Shown in pieces: positions 39,654 to 48,552 of a DNA stretch of 64,000 bases (position 1 is its first letter; each line of letters starts with the position of its first letter). A model generated the notes under the pieces. That model ran no database searches and had not been told where the DNA came from. It saw only the letters and a list, made by a program, of their open reading frames with translations. Location of the stretch: NCBI RefSeq assembly GCF_002264395.1, contig NZ_NFVA01000004.1:1-64000 (forward strand), in the 5' to 3' direction. The position numbers were made by a program, and so were the translations under genes. Source of the stretch: Paenibacillus sp. VTT E-133291 (GTDB taxonomy: Bacteria > Bacillota > Bacilli > Paenibacillales > Paenibacillaceae).

Positions 39654-40241
39654 ATGAACGTCTTAGTCATCTATACACATCCGAATCATAAAAGTTTAAG
39701 TTATTCTTTTTTCAATAAAGTCATCCAAGGAAGTAATGAGAATCAACAGATCTCGAAGATAGAGGTACTTGATCTATATGAAGAGCAATTTGATCCGGTG
39801 CTGGTTTTTAATGAACATAAACGGAGAAGAGACATGCACACCGATCCCCAGCTAGAGAAATATCGTGAGCAGATTCGTCAGGCCGACAAAATTGTATTCG
39901 TGTATCCCATCTGGTGGGGGCGGCCTCCGGCCATGCTGCTAGGTTATATTGATCAAATGTTTGCTTCTAATTTCGCTTACAGAGAAAAGGGCGGGCTTAT
40001 ACCTGAAGGGCTGCTGAAAGGGAAGTCGGTAGTTTGTATTTCCAGCATGAAGGGTCCAACCCTGTATCCTTTATATTGGTTAAATAATTCCCATAAAGTG
40101 CTGATGAGAAAAGCATTGTTTCAATATTGTGGGATCAAGAAAGTGAAGTTTTTTGAGTTTGGCAACATGGAGAGCCCGAAAGGTAAACATGAAAAGAAGC
40201 TAAATCAGGTGTATCAATATTTCAAATCTGTAGCTAATTAA
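39654..40241 (+). CDS. NAD(P)H-dependent flavin oxidoreductase (KefF/MdaB/YwrO-like flavodoxin fold)
   Basis: 195 residues. Flavodoxin-like fold: MNVLVIYTHPNHKSLSYSFF phosphate loop at the N-terminus and IVFVYPIWWGRPPAMLLGYI, the conserved YPxWW flavin-binding segment, near residue 83. Members reduce quinones, azo or nitro compounds with two electrons from NAD(P)H. RBS AAAGAGGTGGAG. Divergent from the MarR-type regulator with shared operators, so probably induced by electrophiles. Confidence 0.9.
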   Translation: MNVLVIYTHPNHKSLSYSFFNKVIQGSNENQQISKIEVLDLYEEQFDPVLVFNEHKRRRDMHTDPQLEKYREQIRQADKIVFVYPIWWGRPPAMLLGYIDQMFASNFAYREKGGLIPEGLLKGKSVVCISSMKGPTLYPLYWLNNSHKVLMRKALFQYCGIKKVKFFEFGNMESPKGKHEKKLNQVYQYFKSVAN

Positions 40242-40266
40242 TACGATAGATGAAGCAGCGTTATGA

Positions 40267-40779
40267 TTATTTCGGCTCGTTGTATAGATAGGCAACATAA
40301 TCCTGTAGCACTGAGGTATGATCCATTTGTCGCAGCATTATCCCGATATTACCGCGGTGATAGCTGCCATGATTCGCGATGTGAAAGATAGCTCCGGAAA
40401 TAGATGTCTCAAGCGATCCCATAGTTGGATGATCTAACACAACGGTGGGGTCCTTATCTATGTGGCTATTCAGAACCATTTTATTTTTACTGGATAGCTC
40501 ACGATAGAGGACATCCATTTCTTCAATATCTTTTATTGCTAACAAGGGCTCTAGTTGTGCTGCTGATGCTATAGCTTCATTCCTAGTTCGCCCTGAAATC
40601 AAGTCAAACCAAATATTCTCCACGACATAAATATGCGTCACAACCTTTGCTACCGAAGAAAAACCACTCTGGATATCCTTATGATAAATGTCTTTAGGCA
40701 ACTCCTTTAAGCGATGGATGATCGTTTGATTAGCCCATACATTGTAGTCATACATTTCTAACGTAGGATGTTTCTCCAT
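40267..40779 (-). CDS. DinB-family (DinB/BST superfamily) metalloenzyme
   Basis: 170 residues, four-helix bundle. Start MYDYNVWANQTIIHRLKELP, the first metal-ligand His in VVTHIYVVENIWF (~residue 49), and the second pair in FHIANHGSYHRGNIGIMLRQ near 135-145 give the three-His site of DinB-like proteins. Some relatives are bacillithiol or mycothiol S-transferases; others are of unknown function. Not related to DNA polymerase IV. Monocistronic. Confidence 0.9.
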   Translation of the reverse strand: MEKHPTLEMYDYNVWANQTIIHRLKELPKDIYHKDIQSGFSSVAKVVTHIYVVENIWFDLISGRTRNEAIASAAQLEPLLAIKDIEEMDVLYRELSSKNKMVLNSHIDKDPTVVLDHPTMGSLETSISGAIFHIANHGSYHRGNIGIMLRQMDHTSVLQDYVAYLYNEPK

Positions 40780-40856
40780 GAGTTACTCCCCCTAAGATTA
40801 TTGATGCTTTAATTATACCCATTCCAAAAATGTTCGGTACAATTTAGAGATGTTTA

Positions 40857-40943
40857 TTATAGGATCCTTTGTCCAAAATAAACCAAGATACAGACGACAG
40901 CGATAAAGCAGAGGAGTAGCCAATTCGCTAGCTTCATTCCCAT
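40857..40943 (-). CDS. 28-residue single-pass membrane peptide downstream of the MurG-like gene
   Basis: ORF of 28 codons starting directly after the MurG-like stop (TAG immediately followed by ATG); a second ATG two codons on is also possible. The peptide begins MGMKLANW, has a hydrophobic core LLLCFIAVVCILVYFG, and ends QRIL: one membrane helix with basic ends. Initiation by translational coupling is suggested by the zero-base spacing. No homolog recognised; it may be a small partner or anchor of the glycosyltransferase, or chance coding. Confidence 0.45.
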   Translation of the reverse strand: MGMKLANWLLLCFIAVVCILVYFGQRIL

Positions 40944-42050
40944 CTACACCGTACCTGCCTTGAACATTGTTAAGTCCTCGCCGCTTACTTGTTTGATTAA
41001 ATTCATTACCTTATAGGCTCCTCTGCCGTTCTCATAAGGCTTCATCTTATCTTTGTAAGTAGAGCGGTTCTCGTATAGCATCATAATCGAATGAACAAAG
41101 GTTTGATTAGTCATCTCTTCTTCAAGTAACATTTCAGCGAGTCCAGTTTGTTGAAAATACTGCGCTTGGGCAAGTTGACCAGAGCGGCTGCCACCATTCG
41201 TGTGAGGAATTAATAACATTGGCTTTTGCATGGAAAGAAGCTCCATCATAGAATTTGAGCCTGCACGCGATACGACAACATCCGCCATAGCTAATAAATG
41301 CGGCAGCTCACAGCTTGTAATGAATTCATACGATTTGTAGCCTGACATAGAGAGGTGATAATCAACCTTTCCCTCCCCGCAAATATGAACCACTTGAAAT
41401 TTATCTATCAACTCAGCGAGTACATTGTTCACCATTTGGTTAATGCTGTGTGCCCCTTGGCTTCCTCCCATAATAAGAAGAACAGGCTTAACAGAGGTGA
41501 ATCCGCAAAAGGCTAAACCACGTTGTTTATCCGCTAATTTGAATTGCTCCTTCAAGAGCGGTCCCACATGAGCGGTCTTGAGTGAAGCAGATTTGGTTAC
41601 AGTATCCAGAAAATTTGTACACAGATGAGTGGCAAACGGAAGTGATATTTTATTAGCTAGTCCAAGATTTAAGTCTGGTTCATAAATAATGATGGGCACT
41701 TTGTTAAGTTTGGCTCCAATCACGACCGGTACAGAAACAAATCCACCTTTAGAAAAAATTACACCTGGTTTGATGGCTCGTAGGAGCCGGTAGGATTGAA
41801 AGATGCCCTTCATGACTTTGAATACATCAGTTACATTTTTCCAGTCGAAGTAGCGTCTCAATTTTCCTGTGGAAATGGGGTGGTAGGTCACATCCTCCTT
41901 GTATTCAGACAAAAGCTTGCGCTCAATCCCTTGTTCAGAACCTATATAATGGACGTCCCAATCCTCTGCAAGACATTTAGGGATCAACACTAGATTACCA
42001 GATACATGTCCTGCGGAGCCTCCGCCTGTAAATACGATCGAGGGCCTCAT
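40944..42050 (-). CDS. MurG-like GT28 glycosyltransferase (probable second copy)
   Basis: 368 residues with a GT-B fold: N-terminal FTGGGSAGHVSGNL (the G-loop of MurG, GGTGGH in the housekeeping enzyme, altered here to GGGSAGH), FSKGGFVSVPVVIGA, and C-terminal LIMGGSQGAHSINQMV and VSRAGSNSMMELLSMQKP for UDP-GlcNAc binding. MurG adds GlcNAc to lipid I at the inner membrane face. It is not beside mur/fts genes but overlaps a UDP-GlcNAc dehydratase-like gene by four bases, so it may use a modified sugar or act on a different lipid acceptor (inference). Confidence 0.85.
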   Translation of the reverse strand: MRPSIVFTGGGSAGHVSGNLVLIPKCLAEDWDVHYIGSEQGIERKLLSEYKEDVTYHPISTGKLRRYFDWKNVTDVFKVMKGIFQSYRLLRAIKPGVIFSKGGFVSVPVVIGAKLNKVPIIIYEPDLNLGLANKISLPFATHLCTNFLDTVTKSASLKTAHVGPLLKEQFKLADKQRGLAFCGFTSVKPVLLIMGGSQGAHSINQMVNNVLAELIDKFQVVHICGEGKVDYHLSMSGYKSYEFITSCELPHLLAMADVVVSRAGSNSMMELLSMQKPMLLIPHTNGGSRSGQLAQAQYFQQTGLAEMLLEEEMTNQTFVHSIMMLYENRSTYKDKMKPYENGRGAYKVMNLIKQVSGEDLTMFKAGTV

Positions 42051-43033
42051 GATAGGAACCCACCTTGTTGTAGCATTTCTTTTATTGCGGGTTGGCTCAT
42101 CAACACATGATTGGAATCATAGCTTTGGAAGTCCACAGGCGGGCAAGAGGCATAAGCTTCTTGTAACCCTTCTATAGGAAAAGGAGGGAGAATCACATAA
42201 TAGTGATCATCCAGATGAATGGAAGAAGCACTCTCGAATTCCGAAATTAGGGCCTCGCTTAAGCTTTCTCCTGGGCGAATCCCCGTTTCATTGATTTGGA
42301 TCGTGCTAGTTGATAAGTTATCAATTAAGACTTGGGCAAGATCCTTAATATTGCAAGCAGGCATCTTGGTCACAAAGACTTCTCCGCCCCTGCTTTCTTC
42401 TGTCGCTTTAAGGAGTAAGGTAATTGCATCATCTATGGTTAAGAAAAAGCGAGTCATTCTAGCATCTGTAAGGGAAATGTCTACCTCATCCGCAATACTT
42501 TGTTTGAAAATGGGAACCACACTGCCGGTTGAGCCGAGGACGTTGCCACTTCTCACACATACAAACTGTGTTTTGGTTTGTCTGAGATTGGCATGAACCA
42601 TTAACTTTTCGCCGAGTGATTTTGTCATTCCATAGGTGCTCGATGGATGAGCTGCTTTATCAGTGGAGACGTAGATCACTTTTTTAACGCCATGTTTAAT
42701 AGCGGCTTGAATCACATGCTGAGTTCCGAGTACGTTAGTCTTCATCGCACTGTCCGGTTGTTGTTCGCAGATCGGGACATGCTTCAAGGCCGCTAAATGA
42801 TAGATATAATCTACCTGATGGCAAGCCTGCATCAGTTCTTGCTTATCACGTATATCACCGATGATGAACGTTAGTTTGGGATTATGATGATATTCCTGTT
42901 GTAGTTCTACTTGAAGTGACTCATTGCGGGAAAATATTCTGATTTCTTTAGGGTCACTTTCCAATAACCGTTTCACGAGTTGTCTTCCCCATGATCCGGT
43001 TCCCCCAGTAATTAATATGGTTGTATTTTGCAC
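42047..43033 (-). CDS. NAD-dependent nucleotide-sugar dehydratase/epimerase (PseB/FlaA1/CapD-like)
   Basis: 328 residues starting at GTG 43033 with AGGAGG upstream. Rossmann motif TGGTGSWGRQL, GDIRDKQEL, YHLAALKHVPICEQQPDSAM, catalytic VSTDKAAHPSSTYGMTKSLG (STDK and YxxxK), and VRSGNVLGSTGSVVPIFK. This is the soluble branch of UDP-GlcNAc 4,6-dehydratases and related epimerases that begin pseudaminic acid or bacillosamine-type sugar synthesis. Its stop overlaps the MurG-like start (ATGA), implying a shared pathway. No aminotransferase follows. Confidence 0.87.
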   Translation of the reverse strand: MQNTTILITGGTGSWGRQLVKRLLESDPKEIRIFSRNESLQVELQQEYHHNPKLTFIIGDIRDKQELMQACHQVDYIYHLAALKHVPICEQQPDSAMKTNVLGTQHVIQAAIKHGVKKVIYVSTDKAAHPSSTYGMTKSLGEKLMVHANLRQTKTQFVCVRSGNVLGSTGSVVPIFKQSIADEVDISLTDARMTRFFLTIDDAITLLLKATEESRGGEVFVTKMPACNIKDLAQVLIDNLSTSTIQINETGIRPGESLSEALISEFESASSIHLDDHYYVILPPFPIEGLQEAYASCPPVDFQSYDSNHVLMSQPAIKEMLQQGGFLS

Positions 43034-43121
43034 GGTTTGTTCCTCCTATGATCTTAGCTACACAACAATCATAGTGTTCATATGTTACGTGAATATGGCA
43101 AAGCGAAAGCTCCCAAAATCA

Positions 43122-43160
43122 AAAAAAGGTTAAAGAACCCGTATAACAGGTCCCTTAACC
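43122..43160 (-). terminator. Terminator of the catalase gene
   Basis: Minus strand: GGTTAAGG (43160-43153) pairs with CTTTAACC (43136-43129), followed by TTTTTTTG. Confidence 0.7.
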
Positions 43161-43173
43161 CTTCTTTTAACAT

Positions 43174-44739
43174 CTAATAACCATCGGTTTGTTTACCGGA
43201 TTGCTCCGCAATTTCCGCGCCGGCTCGATTATCCGAGGTACCTATATGCTTGTGGTCGGCTTGGGCTTGAGCAAGACCTTCAGCCACTCGACGGCCATAG
43301 TCTGGATCGGCCTTTGTGAAATGCTCGATCATATTATTCTGAATGACAGGCGCACATATTTTCAGTGCTTCGACCAGGTTATGAATCAATTCATCCTGTT
43401 CCCAATCCTCGAACTTGCGATAGGTATCTCCAGCTTGCCCGAAGTCATTTGCCCGACTAATTTTGTCGCGAACTAGTCGATCATTATACATCGGTTGATG
43501 TTCTTTGCCAGAAGGGGTTGCCTCCTTTAACCCGCCAAGCGAGGATGGTTCGTAATTCACGTGTGGGTTTTGCTCAGGTGCCTTATCCACATGATAAGTC
43601 ATTTGCCCATCCCGCTGATTCGTTGCTACCCTTGTTTTTGGAGCATTAATCGGCAACTGAATGTAGTTCGCGCCCACCCGGTGCCGCTGAGTATCCGAAT
43701 AGGAGAACGTCCGGCCTTGCAGCAGCTTGTCATCCGAGAAATCCAGACCGTCTACTAGAACTCCAGTCCCGAAAGCGACCTGTTCGACCTCGGCAAAATA
43801 ATTATCTGGATTTCGATCCAGAATCATCTTCCCTACAGGTAAAAATGGAAAACGTTCATGATCCCAAAGCTTAGTAGGATCGAGTGGATCAAAGTCGAGC
43901 TCTGGATGCTCATCGTCACTCAGGATTTGTACACAAAGCTCCCATTCAGGATAATCCTTGCGCGCAATAGCCTCATATAAATCCTGCGTAGCATGGCTGA
44001 CGTTTTTGGCTTGGATATCCTCAGCGGCTTGCTGAGTGAGATTCTTAATGCCATGTTTCAGCGGCTCCCAATGGTATTTGATTAAGACGGCTTCGCCTTT
44101 TTCATTCACCCATTTATAGGTGTTGACCCCAGACCCCTGCATCTGCCGATAGTTGGCTGGAATCCCCCAAGGAGAGAACAAAAACGTAATCATGTGAGTA
44201 GCTTCAGGAGAGTTCGATACGAAATCAAACATCCGTTCCGGGTTTTGCAGATTGGTCACGGGATCTGGCTTGAAAGCATGAACCATGTCAGGAAATTTCA
44301 GCGGATCACGGATAAAGAAAATCTTCAGATTGTTGCCGACCAAGTCCCAGTTGCCATCCTCTGTATAGAATTTTGTGGCGAAGCCACGGGGGTCCCGAAA
44401 GGTCTCCGGAGAGTAAACACCATGAACTACCGTAGAAAACCGTACGAATACAGGTGTTTTTTTGCCTGCTTCTTGAAAAAGCTTAGCACGCGTATACTTC
44501 GAGACGGGTTCATCGCCTACTTTTCCATAAGCTTCAAAATACCCGTGGGCTCCTGCACCCCTAGCATGTACAACACGTTCCGGAATACGCTCTCGATCAA
44601 AATGAGATATTTTCTCGATAAAGTGGTAGTTTTCGAGCGTCGACGGTCCGCGATTGCCTACCGTCCGTATATTTTGATTATCTGTAATTGGATGACCCTG
44701 TCGATCCGTTAAAGTCATATCTTCTTTTTCCTTGTCCAT
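43174..44739 (-). CDS. katA: Heme catalase (monofunctional)
   Basis: 521 residues from ATG 44739 (GGTGGAG nine bases upstream; a GTG five codons earlier overlaps it). Distal His in [15 protein letters not shown] (~65), Asn in [13 protein letters not shown] (~135), and the proximal Tyr heme ligand in [14 protein letters not shown] (~345). Start [15 protein letters not shown] and length match clade 3 small-subunit catalases, with a slightly longer C-terminal tail. Dismutates hydrogen peroxide in the cytosol. No clear PerR box was found upstream. Monocistronic. Confidence 0.95.
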   Translation of the reverse strand: MDKEKEDMTLTDRQGHPITDNQNIRTVGNRGPSTLENYHFIEKISHFDRERIPERVVHARGAGAHGYFEAYGKVGDEPVSKYTRAKLFQEAGKKTPVFVRFSTVVHGVYSPETFRDPRGFATKFYTEDGNWDLVGNNLKIFFIRDPLKFPDMVHAFKPDPVTNLQNPERMFDFVSNSPEATHMITFLFSPWGIPANYRQMQGSGVNTYKWVNEKGEAVLIKYHWEPLKHGIKNLTQQAAEDIQAKNVSHATQDLYEAIARKDYPEWELCVQILSDDEHPELDFDPLDPTKLWDHERFPFLPVGKMILDRNPDNYFAEVEQVAFGTGVLVDGLDFSDDKLLQGRTFSYSDTQRHRVGANYIQLPINAPKTRVATNQRDGQMTYHVDKAPEQNPHVNYEPSSLGGLKEATPSGKEHQPMYNDRLVRDKISRANDFGQAGDTYRKFEDWEQDELIHNLVEALKICAPVIQNNMIEHFTKADPDYGRRVAEGLAQAQADHKHIGTSDNRAGAEIAEQSGKQTDGY

Positions 44740-44938
44740 AGGGCAGAGCTCCACCTTTCTTCAGATATGTATAGTATTTTCTACCATAATTCTGAAAAGT
44801 ATGCGAAACCCACTGACAAGAGATGTTATGAAAGTTACAATTTTTATTGGCATTTGAAATAATGACTGTTATATTTGAAAATACTATGTGTTATAAGCTT
44901 AGCAACTTGGGATCGACAGAATGGAGAGGCGGAATTAC

Positions 44939-46351
44939 ATGCAACAATTTTTAGATAGTATGATTAGCGTAACAAATGATTTTTTATGGTCGAAAATATT
45001 GGTGATCCTTCTTATTGCTTGTGGACTTTATTTCACCGTAAGATCGAAATTTGTACAGTTTGGTATGTTCAAAGAAATGTTTCGGGTTCTTAAAGGATCT
45101 AATGAAAGGTCAAAAGATAGTATTTCATCCTTCCAGGCCTTCTGCATCAGTATGGCGGCGAGGGTAGGGACAGGTAATATAACGGGAATCGCAATTGCTA
45201 TTGCGATAGGTGGTCCAGGGGCTATCTTCTGGATGTGGGTGATTGCCATTATTGGATCAGCGTCTGGTTTTATAGAAAGCACTTTGGCACAGGTATATAA
45301 AGTGAAGGATAAGACCGGATTTCGCGGTGGGCCTGCCTATTATATGGAGAAAGGCCTGAACAAGCGCTGGATGGGAGCGATATTCGCGGTTCTGATTACA
45401 TTATCCTTCGGGCTTGTATTTAACGCGGTCCAATCGAATACGGTCACAGTGGCCTTTGAGAATTCATTTGGCACCAATCGGGCCATTCTTGGCCTTATAA
45501 TGGCTGCTGCCTTTGCGCTGGTTATCTTCGGCGGTGTTAAGCGTATCGCAAGAATGTCCGAATATATTGTGGTGGTAATGGCAGGAATCTACATTGGGGC
45601 TGCTCTTATTATTATGCTGATTAATATTACAGAGCTCCCGGGAGTTCTCGCACTCATTGTGAAAAGTGCCTTCGGATTTGAACAAGTCGCTGGTGGCTCT
45701 CTTGGTGCAGTAATTCTACAGGGCGTGAAGCGTGGTTTGTTCTCTAACGAAGCGGGCATGGGGAGTGCGCCAAATGCTGCAGCAACGGCAACCACAAGTC
45801 ATCCGGTGAAACAGGGGCTAATGCAAGCCCTGGGCGTACTCACGGATACGTTACTTATTTGTTCGAGTACGGCATTTATTATTTTACTGTCTGATGCCTA
45901 TAAGCAGCCTGGGCTAGATGGGATCAAGCTGACACAAGCCGCATTAAGCGAGCATATTGGTTCGTGGGCATCTGGATCACTAGCGATCATGATTTTATTG
46001 TTTGCCTTCAGTACATTAATTGGAAATTATTATTATGGTGAGACTAATATAGAATTCTTGAACTCCAACAAAAAAGTATTATTATTCTATAGATACAGTG
46101 TCTTGGCGATGATTATTTTTGGTTCCGTAGCAAAGGTTCAATTGGTATGGGATTTGGCTGACTTATTTATGGGCTTCATGGTTATCGTGAATTTGATTGC
46201 CATCCTGCTATTATCCAAAGTGGCCTTTGCCGCCTTGAAGGATTATAAACGGCAGAAAAGTGAAGGGAAGGACCCTGTTTTCTATAAAGACAGTATTCCA
46301 GGGCTGGAGAATATTGAAGGTTGGGACAATTCTTCAGATATAAAAAGATAG
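44939..46351 (+). CDS. Sodium:alanine/glycine symporter (AGCS family)
   Basis: 470 residues from ATG 44939 (AGGCGG six bases upstream; the ATG at 44921 lacks an RBS). About ten membrane helices. Family motifs: FQAFCISMAARVGTGNITGI near residue 70, GGPGAIFWMWVIAIIGSASG, and RGLFSNEAGMGSAPNAAATA near 275. Imports alanine or glycine with sodium. Followed by two hairpins; the 200-base leader contains no recognised riboswitch. Confidence 0.95.
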   Translation: MQQFLDSMISVTNDFLWSKILVILLIACGLYFTVRSKFVQFGMFKEMFRVLKGSNERSKDSISSFQAFCISMAARVGTGNITGIAIAIAIGGPGAIFWMWVIAIIGSASGFIESTLAQVYKVKDKTGFRGGPAYYMEKGLNKRWMGAIFAVLITLSFGLVFNAVQSNTVTVAFENSFGTNRAILGLIMAAAFALVIFGGVKRIARMSEYIVVVMAGIYIGAALIIMLINITELPGVLALIVKSAFGFEQVAGGSLGAVILQGVKRGLFSNEAGMGSAPNAAATATTSHPVKQGLMQALGVLTDTLLICSSTAFIILLSDAYKQPGLDGIKLTQAALSEHIGSWASGSLAIMILLFAFSTLIGNYYYGETNIEFLNSNKKVLLFYRYSVLAMIIFGSVAKVQLVWDLADLFMGFMVIVNLIAILLLSKVAFAALKDYKRQKSEGKDPVFYKDSIPGLENIEGWDNSSDIKR

Positions 46352-46364
46352 AAATGTATTTGAA

Positions 46365-46390
46365 GGGCTCAGGAGACTGAGCTCTTTTTG
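46365..46390 (+). terminator. Terminator of the symporter gene
   Basis: GGGCTCAG (46365-46372) pairs with CTGAGCTC (46377-46384) with one wobble, followed by TTTTTG. Confidence 0.75.
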
Positions 46391-46403
46391 CTGTCAGATT
46401 AGA

Positions 46404-46441
46404 AAAACGAGCCTTTAGAATTGCTTCTATAGGCTCGTTTT
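46404..46441. terminator. Bidirectional terminator
   Basis: AAAACGAGCCT (46404-46414) pairs perfectly with AGGCTCGTTTT (46431-46441), between the convergent symporter and RidA-like genes. Confidence 0.8.
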
Positions 46442-46466
46442 GCATAGAGAATATTTAATCTAGTAT

Positions 46467-46868
46467 TTAACCTGCCGCCCACACATCCAACTCAATTTTT
46501 AATTCTGGTAAACCTAATCCTTTAACATAAGCAATGGTCATTGAAGGAGGCGTCATCCCGAATACTTTATTCCAGATTTCATAGAAATGATCCCAATCGA
46601 TTTCTTCTGTGGCCCAAATGTTGATCTTGATTACGTTATCGGGAGTTAACTTTTGAGAAGAGAGGACTTCCACAATATTACTCATCGTATTTGTTACTTG
46701 TTGATTAAAATCTGTAGGGATATTACTGTTTTGATCGATTCCAATTTGACCAGAAAATACATACATTTCAGCGTTTCTACTTATTTTTGTTACATGACTA
46801 TAGTTACCAACGGGTTTCGCAATATTTTCTGGATTATATCTTGTAATCACATTATTATTTAAGTTCAT
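46467..46868 (-). CDS. RidA/YjgF-family protein
   Basis: 133 residues, RidA fold: YSHVTKISRNAEMYVFSGQI, QQVTNTMSNIVEVL, and PPSMTIAYVKGLGLPELKIE. The Arg that binds the substrate carboxylate in canonical RidA (in the SRxxV-type segment near residue 105) is not present (TIAYVKG instead), so enamine/imine deaminase activity is doubtful; it may belong to the Rid4-7 groups. RBS AAAGGAGA. A small, apparently frameshifted ORF precedes it on the same strand. Confidence 0.85.
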   Translation of the reverse strand: MNLNNNVITRYNPENIAKPVGNYSHVTKISRNAEMYVFSGQIGIDQNSNIPTDFNQQVTNTMSNIVEVLSSQKLTPDNVIKINIWATEEIDWDHFYEIWNKVFGMTPPSMTIAYVKGLGLPELKIELDVWAAG

Positions 46869-46883
46869 TTTATGAAGTCTCCT

Positions 46884-47047
46884 TTAAATAGATGGATACA
46901 TAACGATAGCTAGGTTATATATCTCCACTGTTTTTTGGTTTCTCTTAATTTTTGACAGACCTATCCTATCCATCATTAATTCTAGAAAAAAACAGCAGTA
47001 GAATACCCAATACCAAAAGATAAATATTTTAGGGATCTCTTTTTCAT
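46884..47047 (-). pseudogene. Possible small ORF split at a T-run upstream of the RidA-like gene
   Basis: AAGGAGG (47058-47064, minus sense) stands eight bases before an ATG at 47047 that opens MKKRSLKYLSFGIGYSTAV and stops after 21 codons just beyond a run of seven T. One extra T would join it in frame to FLELMMDRIG ... IVMYPSI, ending 15 bases before the RidA-like start, for a 54-residue protein. Either a recent 1-base deletion, programmed slippage, or chance. No homolog recognised. Confidence 0.3.
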
Positions 47048-47181
47048 CAGGTATTCCTCCTTCGTATTTAAAGTAAGATAACTTCATCAGAATGATAACA
47101 TTAATCCTCGTAAGACGGCAACTTTGCCTCTTTCAGCAAAAAAACACTTACATTATTGAGATTTATATTGTTATAATGACA

Positions 47182-47201
47182 AACAGACCGGTTGGTATGT
47201 T
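47182..47201. promoter_or_regulatory. Probable TetR autoregulatory operator
   Basis: AACAGACC (47182-47189) and GGTATGTT (47194-47201) form a dyad with one mismatch around GGTT, just downstream of a TATAAT -10 (47172-47177) and upstream of the TetR start. The ACAGACCGGT core resembles known TetR-family sites. Confidence 0.6.
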
Positions 47202-47218
47202 AGGGGGGATAAAATATT

Positions 47219-47785
47219 ATGGATACAAAATTACTAATGATTGATAAGGCGACACTCCTGTTTCAACAAAAGGGCTATAAGGGTGTAGGCGTCAGTGAAA
47301 TTTTAAAAGCTTGTGATGTTACCAAAGGAGCGCTCTATCATCATTTTCCAAATGGAAAAGAAGAACTATTAATTGCTTGTTTAATGGGCCTAAAGGAAGC
47401 CATAACAATAGATATGGAGGACATTTTCAAAAGGCATTCCTCTACACAAGAGGCTACGCAATTCCTGGTTAATAAATTAATTCATAACTTAGAAACCGAG
47501 GGCAAGCTTACAGGCTATACATTTAGTAGTATGGTCAGTGAAATGGCTACTGTCAGTGAACCTGTCCGCCTAGCATGTAACTCACTTTATGAGAACCTAC
47601 AGACTATTTACTACACGAAGCTTGTAACTGAAGAGTTCTCGAATGAAGTAGCTTCTGATATTGCTTTATGGATGACCGCTTCGATTGAGGGCGCGATCAT
47701 GCTATGTCAAACACAGCAATCTACAGCACCTTTAAAGACCATTGCCAAACTAATACCCACAATATTGAAAGGAAGAACATCATGA
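47219..47785 (+). CDS. TetR-family regulator (AcrR/YcdC type)
   Basis: 188 residues with helix-turn-helix LLFQQKGYKGVGVSEILKAC followed by DVTKGALYHHFPNGKEELL. The C-terminal domain with LTGYTFSSMVSEMAT resembles the LmrA/YxaF-like C-terminal TetR group. Its TGA overlaps the ATG of the DUF2798 gene by four bases (ATGA), so the two are translationally coupled, and a dyad sits in its own promoter. RBS GGGGGGAT. Confidence 0.93.
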   Translation: MDTKLLMIDKATLLFQQKGYKGVGVSEILKACDVTKGALYHHFPNGKEELLIACLMGLKEAITIDMEDIFKRHSSTQEATQFLVNKLIHNLETEGKLTGYTFSSMVSEMATVSEPVRLACNSLYENLQTIYYTKLVTEEFSNEVASDIALWMTASIEGAIMLCQTQQSTAPLKTIAKLIPTILKGRTS

Positions 47786-48294
47786 ATCTAGAAACAAGAT
47801 TACCAAGAAACGGTAAAGAGGGTGCATTATACGGAGCAATTATTTGTACACTAACCGTTCTGTTTATGTCTTCATTAAATATTATTTTAGCAGTTGGAGA
47901 ATTCAATGGGGAAGTTGCCTTATCGATCCTTAAGCTGTTTCCGATCATTTGGGTCATTGTTATGATTATAGAGCCTGTGGTTATTGGGCGTATCGCAGAA
48001 AAGCTGACAGCTACATTCACACAACCTAGTGATAGCTTCAACGCCAAAATTCTATTTCGTATTCTTTTCACTGTATTAGGAATGTCATTTGTGATGACCT
48101 TTATTGGAGACATTATCGGAAATGGATTGAGTTCTGATACGTTCCATCACTTCTTAGCGAATTGGCCAAGAAATTTCCTGATTGCACTGATCGCTGAAAG
48201 TATAGTGATCCAGCCTTTTGCACGATTTGTGATGGTAAAGCTACATGCTTCTCAGGATAAAAAAAAATCCAGCGCCGCTGGTATAACTGCATAA
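47782..48294 (+). CDS. DUF2798-like membrane protein
   Basis: 170 residues from ATG 47782 (GGAAGAA upstream; the frame extends further 5' only as a shadow of the TetR gene). About four membrane helices in two similar halves: GALYGAIICTLTVLFMSSLN with LKLFPIIWVIVMIIEPVVIG, and FTVLGMSFVMTFIGDIIG with FLIALIAESIVIQPFARFVM. Matches the DUF2798 pattern; function unknown. Translational coupling to a TetR regulator suggests it is that regulator's main target, possibly for efflux or membrane protection. Confidence 0.78.
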   Translation: MNLETRLPRNGKEGALYGAIICTLTVLFMSSLNIILAVGEFNGEVALSILKLFPIIWVIVMIIEPVVIGRIAEKLTATFTQPSDSFNAKILFRILFTVLGMSFVMTFIGDIIGNGLSSDTFHHFLANWPRNFLIALIAESIVIQPFARFVMVKLHASQDKKKSSAAGITA

Positions 48295-48325
48295 GGATTT
48301 TCGGAAAAAAACTCGTAACATAAAT

Positions 48326-48363
48326 AAGCTCTCAGGCGAAGCGTTTCGTTTGAGAGCTTTTCT
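48326..48363 (+). terminator. Terminator of the TetR/DUF2798 operon
   Basis: AAGCTCTCA (48326-48334) pairs with TGAGAGCTT (48351-48359), followed by TTCT. The remaining 48364-48552 holds no recognised gene. Confidence 0.75.
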
Positions 48364-48552
48364 ATTACCGTATATAATGATATTTTAGTTGAATAATTGA
48401 AACCCTCCTATAACAAAGAAAGCTTAACAATGAAAGGTAATATCGAACATGATGATCTATAGTCGTCTTGCCATAATGATGCCCCCATTTCCCTAGCTAG
48501 GCTCATATTCTTGTTGTTCTAGGATATAAGCTTGTAGGAGGGCGAATTTAAT

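Noticed and set aside
40267..40779. DNA polymerase IV (dinB)
   Set aside because: The protein is a small four-helix DinB-like metalloprotein with three His ligands, not a polymerase.
44740..44938. PerR box upstream of catalase (AATAATGACTGTTAT region)
   Set aside because: The spacing and several positions do not fit the 7-1-7 PerR consensus.
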